This document shows positions 63,681 to 64,000 of a stretch of 64,000 nt of DNA, one piece after another; within the stretch, counting starts at the first letter, position 1, and every line of letters begins with the position of its first letter. This DNA is from Marinimicrobium hydrolyticum (lineage in GTDB: Bacteria; Pseudomonadota; Gammaproteobacteria; Pseudomonadales; Cellvibrionaceae), in the NCBI RefSeq assembly GCF_030848505.1, contig NZ_JAVDDU010000004.1, forward strand, positions 62,001 to 126,000. Direction: 5' to 3'. Both the position numbers and the translations under genes were made by a program. The notes under the pieces are model-generated. The model was not told the DNA's origin, made no database searches, and saw only the letters and a program-made list of their open reading frames with translations.

Positions 63681-64000
63681 TTAAATTACTGCTGGGTCCA
63701 GATACCCAAAGGCCACCACGGCAGCCAGCACCCACAGATAGAACGAAAACACCTTCAGGCGCGCCCGATACAGGAAAAAGAGCACCAGGCGCAGCGCCAA
63801 AATGCCTACCAGCGCCGCCACCACGAAACCCACCAATAGGACCGTGTAGTCCAACCCCTGAAGTCCACCCAAACGATAAACATCAATGGCTTGCACCGCC
63901 GTGGCGGCCAAAATGGTGGGAATCGCCAGAAAGAAGCTGTACTCAGCAGCCCAGCGCCGCTTAAGCCCCGCAAACAGCGCGAACGTAATGGTCATGCCAC
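63681..64000 (-). CDS. uppP: Undecaprenyl-diphosphatase (C-terminal part)
   Basis: Membrane phosphatase that recycles undecaprenyl diphosphate for peptidoglycan and LPS synthesis. Only about 105 C-terminal residues are in the window; the gene continues past the right edge on the minus strand. The visible part starts in G-MTIT, the end of the catalytic RSG-x-T motif, then AAEYSFFLAIPTIL and four membrane segments ending AVVAFGYLDP. Match to the UppP/BacA family is clear from order and motif; the N-terminal catalytic Glu region is outside. Confidence 0.85.
   Translation of the reverse strand, partial: GMTITFALFAGLKRRWAAEYSFFLAIPTILAATAVQAIDVYRLGGLQGLDYTVLLVGFVVAALVGILALRLVLFFLYRARLKVFSFYLWVLAAVVAFGYLDPAVI

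Noticed and set aside
1-64000. CRISPR array, prophage, toxin-antitoxin or defence island
   Set aside because: No regularly spaced repeats, phage structural genes, transposases, nuclease-type defence genes or paired small toxin-antitoxin genes were recognised.

Overview
The window looks like chromosomal DNA of a free-living, probably marine, respiring gammaproteobacterium. The evidence is the gene set and gene order: glyS-gmhB-plsC (kept near the origin in Pseudomonas), cyaA ... lptM-lysA-dapF-DUF484-xerC (an enterobacterial/pseudomonad order), class I adenylate cyclase, FadL, LpxR, two AcrB-type RND pumps and an aa3-type oxidase. The flavour (GMC oxidoreductase with a Tat-exported Hyi-like isomerase, orphan periplasmic binding proteins, moderately high GC) suggests Cellvibrionales or a relative, but this is inference. 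I saw no rRNA, tRNA, CRISPR, prophage or transposase gene. Mobile DNA is limited to small non-coding inverted-repeat elements.

Layout. 1-6.0 kb: housekeeping and envelope genes (glyS 3' part, gmhB, plsC, an orphan periplasmic binding protein, a glycosyltransferase, LpxR-type lipid A deacylase). 6.0-6.7 kb: repeat-rich intergenic DNA. 6.7-17.0 kb, all leftward: two tandem adaptor + RND pump pairs, a DUF3144 gene, and three small SHOCT-type lipoproteins, with a decayed fourth lipoprotein between the pumps. This reads as an ancient tandem duplication of a lipoprotein-adaptor-pump unit. 17-19.5 kb: a GntR/YtrA-type regulator with its ABC exporter and a visible operator. 19.8-26.6 kb: tex, small unknowns, a VOC/PhnB protein, a CBS + rhodanese pair, and a MATE exporter.

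26.8-34.4 kb: S9 peptidase, TraB/GumN protein, then a three-gene signalling operon (REC-PAS-GGDEF-EAL, tandem-PAS histidine kinase, single-domain response regulator). 34.9-40.3 kb: a cytochrome oxidase cluster with subunits I and III fused, a small membrane protein and CtaG, facing a DUF2231 gene whose start overlaps that of subunit II; a CopD-like protein follows. 40.6-46 kb: FadL porin, DUF2892 protein, PfkB-type sugar kinase and class I aldolase (divergent), DUF1801, and a small periplasmic protein.

46.1-58.9 kb, all leftward: hybrid histidine kinase, cyaA, a three-gene sugar-oxidation cassette (isomerase, GMC dehydrogenase, gluconate-dehydrogenase subunit 3), a 253-bp inverted-repeat element, then lptM-lysA-dapF-DUF484-xerC. 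The cassette sits where E. coli has only cyaY. 59.2-64 kb: DASS anion transporter, LuxR-type regulator, a second orphan binding protein related to the first, a short HPF-like ribosome factor, and the C-terminal part of UppP running off the right edge.

The most unusual things seen are the duplicated RND/SHOCT unit with its pseudogene remnant, the 88-bp element present in two identical copies 11 kb apart, the inverted-repeat element that supplies the stop codon of a dehydrogenase subunit, the overlapping divergent starts of ctaC and DUF2231, and an oxidase subunit I with altered D-channel residues. I did not find a clearly new multi-gene defence or mobile system.
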